NCBI RefSeq assembly: GCF_006715085.1
Contig: NZ_VFMM01000001.1
Span: 1,612,001-1,676,000 of the forward strand
Direction: 5' to 3'
Length of the DNA: 64,000 bases
Origin: Kribbella jejuensis
GTDB lineage: Bacteria; Actinomycetota; Actinomycetes; Propionibacteriales; Kribbellaceae
The translations under genes and the position numbers were made by a program. A model generated the notes under the pieces. That model did not search any database. It was not told the DNA's origin and saw only the letters and a list, made by a program, of their open reading frames with translations. Below are positions 27,269 through 34,781 of the stretch, piece by piece (positions within the stretch are counted from its first letter, which is position 1; each line of letters begins with the position of its first letter).

Positions 27269-27928
27269 CTATTCGTGCAGCAGGTCGGCGTCGTGCACGA
27301 GCAGCGCGATCTGGACGCGGTTGTTCAGGTCGAGCTTGGTCAGGATGCGCGAGACGTGCGTCTTCACGGTCGGCACGCTCAGGTAGAGCGTCGCGCTGAT
27401 CTCGGCGTTCGACTTGCCCTCGCCGACCGCCACGGCGATCTCGCGTTCGCGCTCGTTCAGCTGCGCGAGCCGGGCAACCGCCTTGGACTTGCGGTTGTTC
27501 TGGCCGGTGTCGGCCACCCGGGTGATCAGCCGCTTCGTGACGGCCGGCGACAGGACGGGTTGGCCGGCCGCGATCCGGCGTACCGACTCGACGATTTCCG
27601 CGGGCGGCGTGTCCTTCAGGATGAACCCGGCCGCGCCGGCGCGGAGCGCCCGGAGTACGTGCTCGTCGGCGTCGAACGTGGTGAGGATGACGACCTCGGG
27701 CGCGCCCGGACGGCGGCGTACGGCCTCGGTCGCGGTCAGGCCGTCGGTACCGGGCATCCGGATGTCCATCAGGATCACGTCCGGCGCGAGCCGCTCGATC
27801 AGCCCGTGGATCCCGGACCCGTCGCCGGCCTCGCCGACCACCCGAATGTCCTCGGCGCCGCCCAGCATCAGCTTGAGCCCGGCACGCAGGAGTGGATCGT
27901 CGTCGACGATCAGAACCCGAATGGTCAT
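27269..27928 (-). CDS. NarL/LuxR-type response regulator
   Basis: 219 aa two-component regulator. The receiver domain has the acidic pair IVDDDP near residue 8, phospho-acceptor Asp55 in VILMDIRMPG, Thr in ILTTFDAD and Lys in GFILKD. The C-terminal LuxR HTH includes LNEREREIAVAVGEGKSNAE followed by SVPTVKTHVSRILTKL. The ATG at 27928 overlaps the kinase gene stop (ATGA), so the two are translationally coupled; a GTG three codons earlier is possible. Targets are unknown. Confidence 0.88.
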   Translation of the reverse strand: MTIRVLIVDDDPLLRAGLKLMLGGAEDIRVVGEAGDGSGIHGLIERLAPDVILMDIRMPGTDGLTATEAVRRRPGAPEVVILTTFDADEHVLRALRAGAAGFILKDTPPAEIVESVRRIAAGQPVLSPAVTKRLITRVADTGQNNRKSKAVARLAQLNEREREIAVAVGEGKSNAEISATLYLSVPTVKTHVSRILTKLDLNNRVQIALLVHDADLLHE

Positions 27929-29034
27929 GCGGGCCACGGTAGCCAGGCGTACAGGCGGAACTCCCCGTCGGGGGTGCGGCCGTGTTCGAGCCGGCCGTCG
28001 ACGAGCGCGGCCCGTTCGCTGAGGCCCTTCAGACCTTGGCCGTCGCCGCGGCGGCGGTTCGGTGCCGGGTTCCGTAGTTCGACGGACAATCCGTTGCCCG
28101 GGGCACCGATCACGCTGATCGTGACGGGTTCGCCCGGTGCGTGTTTGACCGCGTTCGTCAGTCCTTCCTGGACGATCCGGTACGCCGTACGCCCGACGTG
28201 CTCGGGCATCGGGCCGGCCGCGTCGAGGGTCAGCTCGACCGGGATCCCCGCCTCGCGCGAACCTGCCACCAGTCCGGGCAGGTCCGAGAACGCCGGCTGC
28301 GGCAGTTCTCCGACGGGCGCCCGCAGTACGCCGATCACCTCGCGCAGGTCCTGCAACGCCTGGTGGGCGCTCGCGCGGATGATCTCCGCCGCGCCGGCCA
28401 CCTCCTCCGTGGACGCGTCCGGGCGGTACGCCAGCGCGCCCGCGTGCACGCTCAGCAGCGACAACCGGTGCCCGAGTACGTCGTGCATCTCACGGGCGAT
28501 CTCCTCCCGCGCCCGGAGCTGCGCCTGCTCGGCCTGCAACGTCGCCACCGTCTCGGCGCGATCGGCCCGGTCGCGCAACGTCTGCAGGAGCTGCCGGCGC
28601 GAGCGGATGTACTGACCCCAGCCGGCGAGTGCGACGTACAGGATGACGGCGATGATGAGCAGCGTCTTCCAGTCCTGCGTGTGCCGGATCCGGACGTAGA
28701 CCACCGTTGCGAACAGGTTTGCCGCGAAGACCCAGATCGACGTCCGCCACGGCTTGTGCACGGCAACGGTCATGATCAGCACGAGCGTCGGCCCGGAAGC
28801 GGCATCGGAGTACATCGAGATGGCCGCGGCGAGCAGCGCGAGCTGGACCGGCCAGCGGCGACGGAACCAGAGCGTCAGGCACAGCGCCATCCCCGACCAG
28901 AAGTCGACGACGAGCAGCGGGTGCGGCACCGGATCGGACCGGCCGTCGGTGTAGGTGAACAGCGCGAGCAGGATCGCGACCACGAACGCGACACTGTCCA
29001 CGACCCAGTCGCGGGTGCTGCGCTTCGGGCTCAT
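27925..29034 (-). CDS. Sensor histidine kinase (NarL-type, HisKA_3)
   Basis: 369 aa membrane kinase. Four or five N-terminal hydrophobic segments (residues about 12-140) with short loops form the sensor. The dimerisation/phosphoacceptor helix is EEIAREMHDVLGHRLSLLS with His184. The HATPase domain has an N-box-like IVQEGLTNAVKHA and the G-box GDGQGLKGLSERAALV. There is no extracellular ligand domain, so it probably senses a membrane or envelope signal. Operon with the response regulator downstream. Confidence 0.88.
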   Translation of the reverse strand: MSPKRSTRDWVVDSVAFVVAILLALFTYTDGRSDPVPHPLLVVDFWSGMALCLTLWFRRRWPVQLALLAAAISMYSDAASGPTLVLIMTVAVHKPWRTSIWVFAANLFATVVYVRIRHTQDWKTLLIIAVILYVALAGWGQYIRSRRQLLQTLRDRADRAETVATLQAEQAQLRAREEIAREMHDVLGHRLSLLSVHAGALAYRPDASTEEVAGAAEIIRASAHQALQDLREVIGVLRAPVGELPQPAFSDLPGLVAGSREAGIPVELTLDAAGPMPEHVGRTAYRIVQEGLTNAVKHAPGEPVTISVIGAPGNGLSVELRNPAPNRRRGDGQGLKGLSERAALVDGRLEHGRTPDGEFRLYAWLPWPA

Positions 29035-29137
29035 GAGACGAATGTAGCGGTGTGTAAGCGTTCTCCGGGGGCTTCGCGGTTGTCCGGATACCGAAGTCGC
29101 GTCCTCGGCTACTTAGGTCGCCCGGTAGGTTTCCGGC

Positions 29138-29644
29138 ATGAGTCAGCTCGCAGTCACCGTCATCGGCCCGGACCGGCCGGGCATCATCGCGGACGTCACC
29201 GAAGCCTTGGCCGGTACCGGGGTCAACCTCGAGGACTCCACGATGACGCTGCTGCGCGGCCACTTCGCGATGATGATCGTCTGCGCCGGACCGTTCGACG
29301 AGGTGAAGTCCGCGCTCGAACCGCTCCGCGGCGAGCTCGTGATCACCGTCCGGAAGATGGGCCCGGAGCACGAGCACGCGCCGATCGGGGCGCCGTACAT
29401 GCTCAGCGTGCACGGCGCAGACCGCCCGGGGATCGTGGCGGCGGTGACCCGGATGATCGCGTCCGCGGGCGGTACCGTCACCGACCTGTCGACCCGGCTG
29501 AGCGGCGGGCTGTACGTCCTGACCGCCGAGGTCGAGCTGCCGCCGTCGGCCGAACTGGACACGCTGAACCGGGCGCTCGAGATCACCGCCGAGGAGCTCG
29601 GCGTGGGCGTGACGCTACGACCGGCGGAGAGCGACGAGCTGTGA
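29138..29644 (+). CDS. Double ACT-domain protein (GcvR-like)
   Basis: 168 aa protein with two ACT domains: residues 1-75 (AVTVIGPDRPGIIADVTEAL) and about 90-165 (MLSVHGADRPGIVAAVTRMI). The D-R-P-G-I loops are the usual amino-acid-binding turns. It resembles the glycine-cleavage repressor GcvR and other regulators of amino-acid metabolism that sense ligands by dimerisation. Its stop overlaps the peptide deformylase GTG start (GTGA), so the two are coupled; the functional link is unclear. Confidence 0.8.
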   Translation: MSQLAVTVIGPDRPGIIADVTEALAGTGVNLEDSTMTLLRGHFAMMIVCAGPFDEVKSALEPLRGELVITVRKMGPEHEHAPIGAPYMLSVHGADRPGIVAAVTRMIASAGGTVTDLSTRLSGGLYVLTAEVELPPSAELDTLNRALEITAEELGVGVTLRPAESDEL

Positions 29645-30183
29645 TCACCGATTGGTCCCCTGCACTGCTGGAGGTCCAGGGCTCGGTGCTGGACGTCGTC
29701 CGCGCACCGCACCCGGTACTCGCGACCGAGAGCGCGCCGGTCGATCCGCTCGACCCGGAGATGATCCAACTCGCCGCCGACCTGATCGCGACCATGCGCG
29801 TCTCCCCCGGCTGCGTCGGCCTCGCCGCGCCGCAGGTCGGAGTCGCGGCGCAGATGTTCTCGCTGGACGTGAGCGGTCACCCGAAGACGCGTACCTGCCA
29901 CGGCGTCTTCGTACTGTGCAACGCGGTCGTCGTCGAGGCCTCCCGCAACGAGAAGGCCCGCGAGGGCTGCATGTCCGTACCGGACTTCACCGGCGACGTG
30001 AAACGCGCAACCCGGCTCACGGTCGCCGGTGTCCTCCCCGGTACGACGGAACAGGTCACGATCACCACCGACGCCTTCGAGGCCCGCGCCCTGCAACACG
30101 AGATCGACCACTGCAACGGCAAACTCTTCCTCGACCGCGTCGCCGGCGCCCACGCCGTGTACCCCCGCAAGACGTACCAGTAA
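29641..30183 (+). CDS. def: Peptide deformylase
   Basis: 180 aa metalloenzyme removing the formyl group from nascent proteins. The three motifs are complete: CVGLAAPQVG (motif 1, about 58-67), EGCMS (motif 2, Cys110 metal ligand) and HEIDHCNG (motif 3, His153 and His157 ligands, Glu154 catalytic). Met rather than Leu in EGCMS and Cys after the second His are mild variations. Start GTG at 29641 overlapping the ACT gene. It may be one of several deformylases, as is common in actinobacteria. It ends 18 bp before a tRNA. Confidence 0.88.
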   Translation: MITDWSPALLEVQGSVLDVVRAPHPVLATESAPVDPLDPEMIQLAADLIATMRVSPGCVGLAAPQVGVAAQMFSLDVSGHPKTRTCHGVFVLCNAVVVEASRNEKAREGCMSVPDFTGDVKRATRLTVAGVLPGTTEQVTITTDAFEARALQHEIDHCNGKLFLDRVAGAHAVYPRKTYQ

Positions 30184-30201
30184 CGTACTCTCGTCCCCGG
30201 A

Positions 30202-30284
30202 GCCCGGGTGGCGGAACGGCAGACGCAGCGAGCTTAAACCTCGCGGCCCTAACAGGCATACGGGTTCGAATCCCGTCCCGGGCA
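30202..30284 (+). tRNA. tRNA-Leu (anticodon UAA)
   Basis: 83-nt cloverleaf. The acceptor arms GCCCGGG/CCCGGGC pair perfectly with discriminator A. The anticodon stem GCGAG/CTCGC encloses the loop CTTAAAC (anticodon TAA), a long class II variable arm follows, and the T arm is ACGGG-TTCGAAT-CCCGT. CCA is not encoded. Its 3' half (30230-30285) is repeated imperfectly at 32418-32472, so it probably served as an integration site. Confidence 0.93.
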
Positions 30285-30285
30285 C
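30230..30285 (+). repeat. Left att-like repeat (3' half of tRNA-Leu)
   Basis: From the anticodon stem to just past the tRNA end. It matches 32418-32472 at about 47 of 57 aligned columns, including the exact stretch TTCGAATCCCGTC and then CGGGCAC. A direct repeat of a tRNA 3' end about 2.2 kb away is the normal footprint of integrase-mediated insertion. Confidence 0.6.
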
Positions 30286-30774
30286 AAACACCCCCCGCAC
30301 GCTCCGCCGGCACTCCGTCGCTCCGCTCCTCCCGCGCCCGCTCCACGCACTCCCACCCACCCCCCGCTTAGCGCGGTCCGTGTGTTCCGGCTGCCGCCGG
30401 GGAGTTGCGGCTACCGCCGCGTATTGCCGGCTGCCGCCGGCGGATTTGCGGGCTTGCGCCCGCGCGTTCCGGGCTACCGCCCGCGAGTTCGCGCTTCCGC
30501 GCGACAAGCCGCCCGTGGCGCGGCGTACCCGACGCGAGGAGGCAACCTAAGCATCGATCCCCGCGCCGTCCACGCAGCGTCACGCCCATCAGATCTGCAA
30601 TGGTCCCACCGACGGCCGCAGCCTCAAGATCACCCCACCCGCTCCATCGCTGCACCATCAACCACCAGGGGCACCGACGCCAAGCCTCCGAACTCTGACA
30701 GCGTCTCCAGGTCTTCAGGACGCGGCCGTCCAGGGCTTGAAAGCCTCCGCGCGCTTGACACCTTGCACGTCAAC
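30285..30774. other. Noncoding stretch downstream of tRNA-Leu
   Basis: 490 bp without a supported gene. 30300-30365 is pyrimidine-rich. 30384-30503 is a run of six mini stem-loops, listed separately. 30504-30774 shows no motif I recognise. Open frames crossing the region change phase relative to the stem-loop units and have no recognisable product. Confidence 0.6.
30384..30503 (+). repeat. Array of six tandem mini stem-loops with compensatory stem changes
   Basis: Six consecutive units spaced 19-22 nt apart. Each consists of RTT or TTT, a 5-6 nt arm, a 4-nt loop of form TNNC, and the exact complement of the arm. Arms are CCGGC/GCCGG (30387-30400), GCGGC/GCCGC (30407-30420), GCCGGC/GCCGGC (30426-30441), GCGGGC/GCCCGC (30448-30463), CGGGC/GCCCG (30470-30483) and CGCGC/GCGCG (30490-30503). 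Loops are TGCC, TACC, TGCC, TTGC, TACC and TTCC. The sequence varies while pairing is kept, as if structure were selected. It starts 100 nt after tRNA-Leu. Function unknown. Confidence 0.65.
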
Positions 30775-31905
30775 TTATGTCCGCCACGAGCCCGCGCGAC
30801 GGAAGAGAACAGTTTTCTGAGAGATTGCGGACAGGGTGTCCTGAAGCATCGGAACGGCTAGCTCTCGGGCAATAGCGTCAAACAAGTATGCCTGCTCTGG
30901 ATGCAGCTGGCTGTCGAACATTTGAGGTTTGTATCGCACCAGGGACGATGCGTAATATGTTAGCGCGTAACGGGCGAAGGCTGGCGGCATTGGGAGCATT
31001 CGAGTCTTATACAGACTGGGTGCGATCCAAGCATCGGAATCTTCAGAACTCTGCGTACCTAGGATGTCATCAATATCGAATATGATTCGGGTGGTAGATA
31101 CTGGAATTGCATTCACGCCTCGAGCGTCAATTTTCCTCAGCGATTCATGAAAGGTTAACGATCGGCTGAATGCGCGACTGAGAGCGAAATGATCCCTCCA
31201 GTCTGGCGGACGCTCGACCTCTTCGAAGTTTCGGGCAAGCAACTTCCGAGTAGCATTGTTGCCGCTCGGAATACCCGGGTCCGCTATCGCGATGAGGGAC
31301 CATGCCTGCTCCGCATCTCTTGCAAGCATTTGGAAGAGCCCAGAGACTTGACAAGTTCCACCGTCTACGGTGCTGAGTTGGGAGGCGATTTCAGGGATCT
31401 GGGTTAGAAGTCTTGCGACTGGCAGTCTTTCACCGATCCGAATTGTCTTGCCAAGGCGTCGTTCGTAGAGTAACCGAAAGATGCCATCCCTCACGATGAG
31501 GGCGTCGCCAGACACTGTCTTCGCCGCGGTTGGACTAAAGCTCAGGCCGTGACCGATCCGCCGATCCACGATATTGCCTGCATGCGTGTCGAGTAGTTCT
31601 GCCTTTGCGAAATTCATCATTGCGTAGTAATAGAGTAGAGCCGCTGATCTGTTCGGAACCAACTGCGCGGCTTGAAAGTTGCTTATCGCCTGTCGGGTGT
31701 AGTTCCGGAATTCACGCCAAAGGGCATTGCGTTCTGCAATTGTTCCGGGGAAACGCGCTCTGCCGACCTTGGCGATTTCAGAGTGCGTGCCGAGCGTCTC
31801 TAGGATGTAGGCAACCGACGCAGATTCGCCGACCGTCATGCCACCGGCGGTCGAAGGTGGGACTAGCACCCAATTCGAGTAAGGCCGAGCAGGACGAATA
31901 GACAT
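30775..31905 (-). CDS. YaaC-like protein, island-borne
   Basis: 376 aa protein of clearly lower GC and different codon use than its neighbours (ATT, AGT, TTT and AAT codons are frequent), pointing to transfer. It resembles the YaaC family: an N-terminal segment ending NRSAALLYYYAMMNFAKAEL (the family's L-L-Y-Y-x-x-x-N-L-A-K motif), a poorly conserved middle, and a C-terminal YALTYYASSLVRYKP block followed by an acidic helix. YaaC proteins are uncharacterised but recur in mobile and defence-rich regions. Start chosen at ATG 31905 with GGAG about 10 nt upstream; a longer frame to 31962 exists. It is the only convincing gene of the tRNA-Leu island. Confidence 0.5.
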   Translation of the reverse strand: MSIRPARPYSNWVLVPPSTAGGMTVGESASVAYILETLGTHSEIAKVGRARFPGTIAERNALWREFRNYTRQAISNFQAAQLVPNRSAALLYYYAMMNFAKAELLDTHAGNIVDRRIGHGLSFSPTAAKTVSGDALIVRDGIFRLLYERRLGKTIRIGERLPVARLLTQIPEIASQLSTVDGGTCQVSGLFQMLARDAEQAWSLIAIADPGIPSGNNATRKLLARNFEEVERPPDWRDHFALSRAFSRSLTFHESLRKIDARGVNAIPVSTTRIIFDIDDILGTQSSEDSDAWIAPSLYKTRMLPMPPAFARYALTYYASSLVRYKPQMFDSQLHPEQAYLFDAIARELAVPMLQDTLSAISQKTVLFRRAGSWRT

Positions 31906-32417
31906 ACCAGGGATGCTCCCAGACTCAGCCGGATGGCGGTAGGCGGGACGACCACTGGCCACGCATCGCGAACAGCCGCTTGGCCAACTCCAGACGCCCC
32001 ATCAATTCCACAGGGACTCCAGCCGGCCGCCTTCGATCGGTGTGTCAGACCGACGAACAGGCGTGATGTGTGCGGCCGATCCAGGCCCTGGGCCTAGCCA
32101 CAACGCGCAACGAGATGGGAAGGGTCGGCACGCCGCCGGGCGCTGGCGGACAAGGAAGATTCTTGGAGCGAATCACCCGCAACAAGTGTGTCCTCAGCCA
32201 ACTCGTCACAACGAGAAGCGGCGAAGATGCCTTGAAGATCAGGGGGTCGGCGCAGCGCGGAGTGATTCGCCGGCAAGCCCCCACCCAAAACATGGAAGAG
32301 GTCGTGGTTGCATCCGCGGTTGCAGCTCAGTCCGGTTCGGGCCAGTTCAGATGGTGCGCAGCGTGCTGGACAAGCGGTGGACGGACGCCGAGGGGCTCCG
32401 GCGGACACCGCCTGATC
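31906..32417. other. Right part of the tRNA-Leu island, no supported gene
   Basis: About 510 bp between the YaaC-like start and the tRNA remnant. Open frames exist on both strands but carry no recognisable motif, RBS or consistent codon bias. No integrase, excisionase or transposase fragment could be seen. The YaaC-like promoter should lie in the first part. Confidence 0.5.
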
Positions 32418-32472
32418 GAATTTAAAACCGCTGCCCTTACAGGTATACGGATTCGAATCCCGTCTCGGGCAC
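32418..32472 (+). repeat. Right att-like repeat (degenerate tRNA-Leu 3' half)
   Basis: Reads like the 3' half of the tRNA at 30202: TTTAAAACC, ACAGGTATACGG, TTCGAATCCCGTC and CGGGCAC. The anticodon stem no longer pairs and no coherent 5' half is present, so it is not a working tRNA. The bases just upstream (GGCGGA near 32399) may be residual D-arm sequence. It ends 2 bp before the J-domain gene stop. Confidence 0.6.
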
Positions 32473-32474
32473 CG

Positions 32475-33089
32475 TTAGCGGAACAGGCCGATGAAGTAGG
32501 CCAGGATCAGGGTGTCGAAGATGAGGGCTAGCCAGGCGAGGGTTTTGCCTCGTTCGCCGTTCCAGCGCATTGCTCTCAGGGCTTGGATGGCGAGGGTTAT
32601 TGAGAGGGGCATGCAGAGGAGAGCGGTGGGGAGGGCGGCGACTGCCTTGGCGTTGATGGGGCGTTTCTGGTTCTGCTCGGTGTAGGGGCCGTGGTACGGC
32701 GGGGCGACGTACGGGTCGGGGATGTCTTGGTAGGTCGGCTGGTACGGCGGATCGTTGTACGGCGGGGCTATGAACGGGTCCGTGTAGGGCGGCTGGTACG
32801 GACCGGTGGACCATTCGAAGGGGTCGGTGGGTGGGTCGTCGGGAGGGGGTTCTGGTGGGCCGTCGAGGAGTTGGGCGTAGGCGGCGCGGCGGGTTGGATT
32901 GGTGAGGATCTCGTAGGCGCGGTTGAGTTTGGCCTGGTGGGAGGGGTCGCCGCCTACGTCGGTGTGGTGGCTGCGGGACAGCTTGCGGTAGCTGCGGCGG
33001 ATTTCGTCGGCGTCGGCGTCGCGGCGTACGCCGAGGAGGGTCCAGGGGTCGGCGCCGTCCAGGTCGCGGAAGTCCCGGCTCGGGTTCAT
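32475..33089 (-). CDS. J-domain-like membrane protein with HTD in place of HPD
   Basis: 204 aa. Residues 10-75 are a J domain: DPWTLLGVRRDADADEIRRS, YRKLSRSHHTDVGG, then LNRAYEILTNPTRRAAYAQLL. The invariant HPD that stimulates DnaK ATPase is HTD here, so classical co-chaperone activity is doubtful. Residues 76-140 are a Pro/Tyr-rich linker with repeated PPY units (PYQPPYTDPF, APPYNDPPYQ, APPYHGPYT). Two C-terminal hydrophobic segments (about 150-172 and 184-203) anchor it. The ATG at 33089 overlaps the upstream gene's stop (ATGA). Partner unknown. Confidence 0.65.
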   Translation of the reverse strand: MNPSRDFRDLDGADPWTLLGVRRDADADEIRRSYRKLSRSHHTDVGGDPSHQAKLNRAYEILTNPTRRAAYAQLLDGPPEPPPDDPPTDPFEWSTGPYQPPYTDPFIAPPYNDPPYQPTYQDIPDPYVAPPYHGPYTEQNQKRPINAKAVAALPTALLCMPLSITLAIQALRAMRWNGERGKTLAWLALIFDTLILAYFIGLFR

Positions 33090-33811
33090 CGAGCGATGTC
33101 CGCCTGGTAGCAGACCAGGTGCCAGGCGGCGTGCTTCGGGTCGGCTCCGGCGGGCAGCGTGCGGTGCCCGGACGCGAACGTGACGGTGCGGTCGCCGGCC
33201 AGGTACAGCCACAGGTTGAGGTCTTCCTCGTTGCCGTAGTAGTACGACCGGTAGTGCTTGATCGGCTGCGACCCGAGGAACGGCGTCTGCAACCGCTGCT
33301 GCGCCTCCAGCGGAAGGTTGCCGAGGACACCGCGCATGTACGAGGTCAGCTCGAGCTGCGGTGCCGCCGGCGGCTGCTCGCCCTTTCCCCGGGACAGCAG
33401 GCGGGTCCGTGGGCGGGTCGGCAACTGCTGTACGACGGCGTGCTTGAGGCTCGACGGTACGAACGCGTCGACGTGTACGGTCTGCGTCCTCTGACCCTGC
33501 TGGTTGACCTTCGGCGTTGTCACGGCGAGCCCGTTCGTGCCGAGGACCACGGCGTACGGGCGGTCGCGCTCACGCTCGTGCCAGTCGGCCCACCACTCGA
33601 CGGCGGGTCCTACCTTGCGCTCGATGTACGCCTTGACGTCGTTGGACAGCTCCGCCCACCAGTGGAACCGGTCCGGTCCCTCGATGAATCCGAGCGACCC
33701 CGCCTCGTGCGCCGCCGGAACGGCCGCTCCCTGTGAGCGCTCAACACCACCAGCAGGCCGCCGCGCGGCCGGGAAGCCCCGAGACTGCTCGGGCAGATTC
33801 TCACGACTCAT
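33086..33811 (-). CDS. Uncharacterised protein coupled to the J-domain gene
   Basis: 241 aa, family not recognised. The first 45 residues are Arg/Pro/Ala-rich and probably disordered. A Trp-rich segment follows (DRFHWWAELSNDVKAY then VEWWADWHERERDRPY), then alternating strands (VVLGTNGLAVTTPKV, RTQTVHVDAFVP) and a C-terminal part with KHYRSYYYGNEEDLNLWLY. There is no signal peptide or membrane span. Its stop overlaps the start of the J-domain gene (ATGA), so the two proteins are made together and may interact. Confidence 0.55.
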   Translation of the reverse strand: MSRENLPEQSRGFPAARRPAGGVERSQGAAVPAAHEAGSLGFIEGPDRFHWWAELSNDVKAYIERKVGPAVEWWADWHERERDRPYAVVLGTNGLAVTTPKVNQQGQRTQTVHVDAFVPSSLKHAVVQQLPTRPRTRLLSRGKGEQPPAAPQLELTSYMRGVLGNLPLEAQQRLQTPFLGSQPIKHYRSYYYGNEEDLNLWLYLAGDRTVTFASGHRTLPAGADPKHAAWHLVCYQADIAR

Positions 33812-33860
33812 GCGCGCCCGTCTGCATAGTGGAGAGCCTCCAACACCGCGGGGGGCACGG

Positions 33861-34706
33861 TCAACTCACCTTCGGCGTACCTGTGGACAACTCCTTCGCC
33901 CGGGTCAGCACAGCGTCGGTCATCGCCTCGGTGAGCTTGCCGGTGAAGGTGTTCTGCTGGCTCGGGTGGAAGCAGCCGAGGACCGTGACCTCGCCGTACG
34001 GCGTCAGGATCCGGTATTCGACGCCGTGCCCGAACTTCGGCCGTGGTCGCGGTACGTCGGCTCCGAGCGCGATCAGTCCCGCGAGCAGAGCGTCGTACCC
34101 GAACTTGCCGAGGCAGATGATCGCGCGGGTGCTGGGGAGTACGAGCTCGAGCTCGCTGCGATACCAAGGAGCACAGGTATCGCGCTCTGATGGCGTCGGT
34201 TTGTTCAAAGGCGGCGCGCAGCGGACGGCCGCGATCATCCGGGTCCGGATCAGCTGCAAGCCGTCGCCCGCATGTTCGCTAGTTGGTTGGTTCGCCAGTC
34301 CGACCCGGTGCAGCGCGGCGAACAGCCAGTCGCCCGAACGGTCACCGGTGAAGACGCGACCGGTCCGGTTCCCGCCGTTCGCGGCCGGGGCGAGACCGAC
34401 GATGAGGATCTCCGGCTCGGCCACGCCCCAGCCCGCGATCGGCCGGCCCCAGTACGGCTGGTCCGCGAACGACTTGCGCTTGCCGACGGCAACATCTTCG
34501 CGCCACTGCACCAACCGCGGACAGGCCCGGCAGACCGACACCCGGGCGTCCAGCTCCGCGAGGTCATCGGTCGCGGCGAGCTCCACGACCTCGCCGGGAT
34601 TGTGCGCCACCGGCGTGTCACTCGCCGCCGGATCCTCCGGCCAGCCCGTCCCCGGCGGCACCGGACTCTCGAACAACTCCCCCGTCAACGGATGCCGCAG
34701 CTTCAT
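33861..34706 (-). CDS. Uracil-DNA glycosylase, family 5 (UdgB-type)
   Basis: 281 aa base-excision repair enzyme. The Fe-S-type start CRACPRLVQWRED is near residue 59. Motif 1 is GLAPAANGGNRTGRVFTGD (about 103-121), in which the usual catalytic acid is replaced by Ala, the hallmark of family 5, together with GDRSGDWLF. The C-terminal motif HPSQQN is present, and further cysteines (MIAAVRCAPP, TCAPWY, IICLGKFG) complete the 4Fe-4S pattern. It removes uracil and some deaminated purines from DNA. It is separated from the downstream hypothetical gene by 49 bp and preceded by a strong hairpin. Confidence 0.82.
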   Translation of the reverse strand: MKLRHPLTGELFESPVPPGTGWPEDPAASDTPVAHNPGEVVELAATDDLAELDARVSVCRACPRLVQWREDVAVGKRKSFADQPYWGRPIAGWGVAEPEILIVGLAPAANGGNRTGRVFTGDRSGDWLFAALHRVGLANQPTSEHAGDGLQLIRTRMIAAVRCAPPLNKPTPSERDTCAPWYRSELELVLPSTRAIICLGKFGYDALLAGLIALGADVPRPRPKFGHGVEYRILTPYGEVTVLGCFHPSQQNTFTGKLTEAMTDAVLTRAKELSTGTPKVS

Positions 34707-34725
34707 CCCACCAGGTTAGTGCGGC

Positions 34726-34773
34726 GGTTGGGGAGGATCGTGCACCCGATTCGGGCGAAAATCCTCCCCAACC
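34726..34773 (-). terminator. Hairpin terminator after the MFS gene
   Basis: GGTTGGGGAGGAT and ATCCTCCCCAACC form a perfect 13-bp stem; the loop contains a smaller CCCGA/TCGGG stem. It lies 8 bp after the MFS stop (minus strand) and 19 bp before the UDG start. Confidence 0.7.
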
Positions 34774-34781
34774 CGGCGCGG

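Noticed and set aside
30384-30503. Stem-loop array considered as CRISPR or as a coding repeat
   Set aside because: Units of 19-22 nt have no spacers, and the varying unit length breaks any reading frame. Retained only as a structural array.
32418-32472. Second functional tRNA-Leu
   Set aside because: The anticodon stem does not pair and no matching acceptor and D arms are present upstream. It is better explained as an att-like remnant.
32070-32531. 153-codon plus-strand frame in the island
   Set aside because: It runs through the tRNA remnant into antisense of the J-domain gene, with no motif and no convincing RBS.
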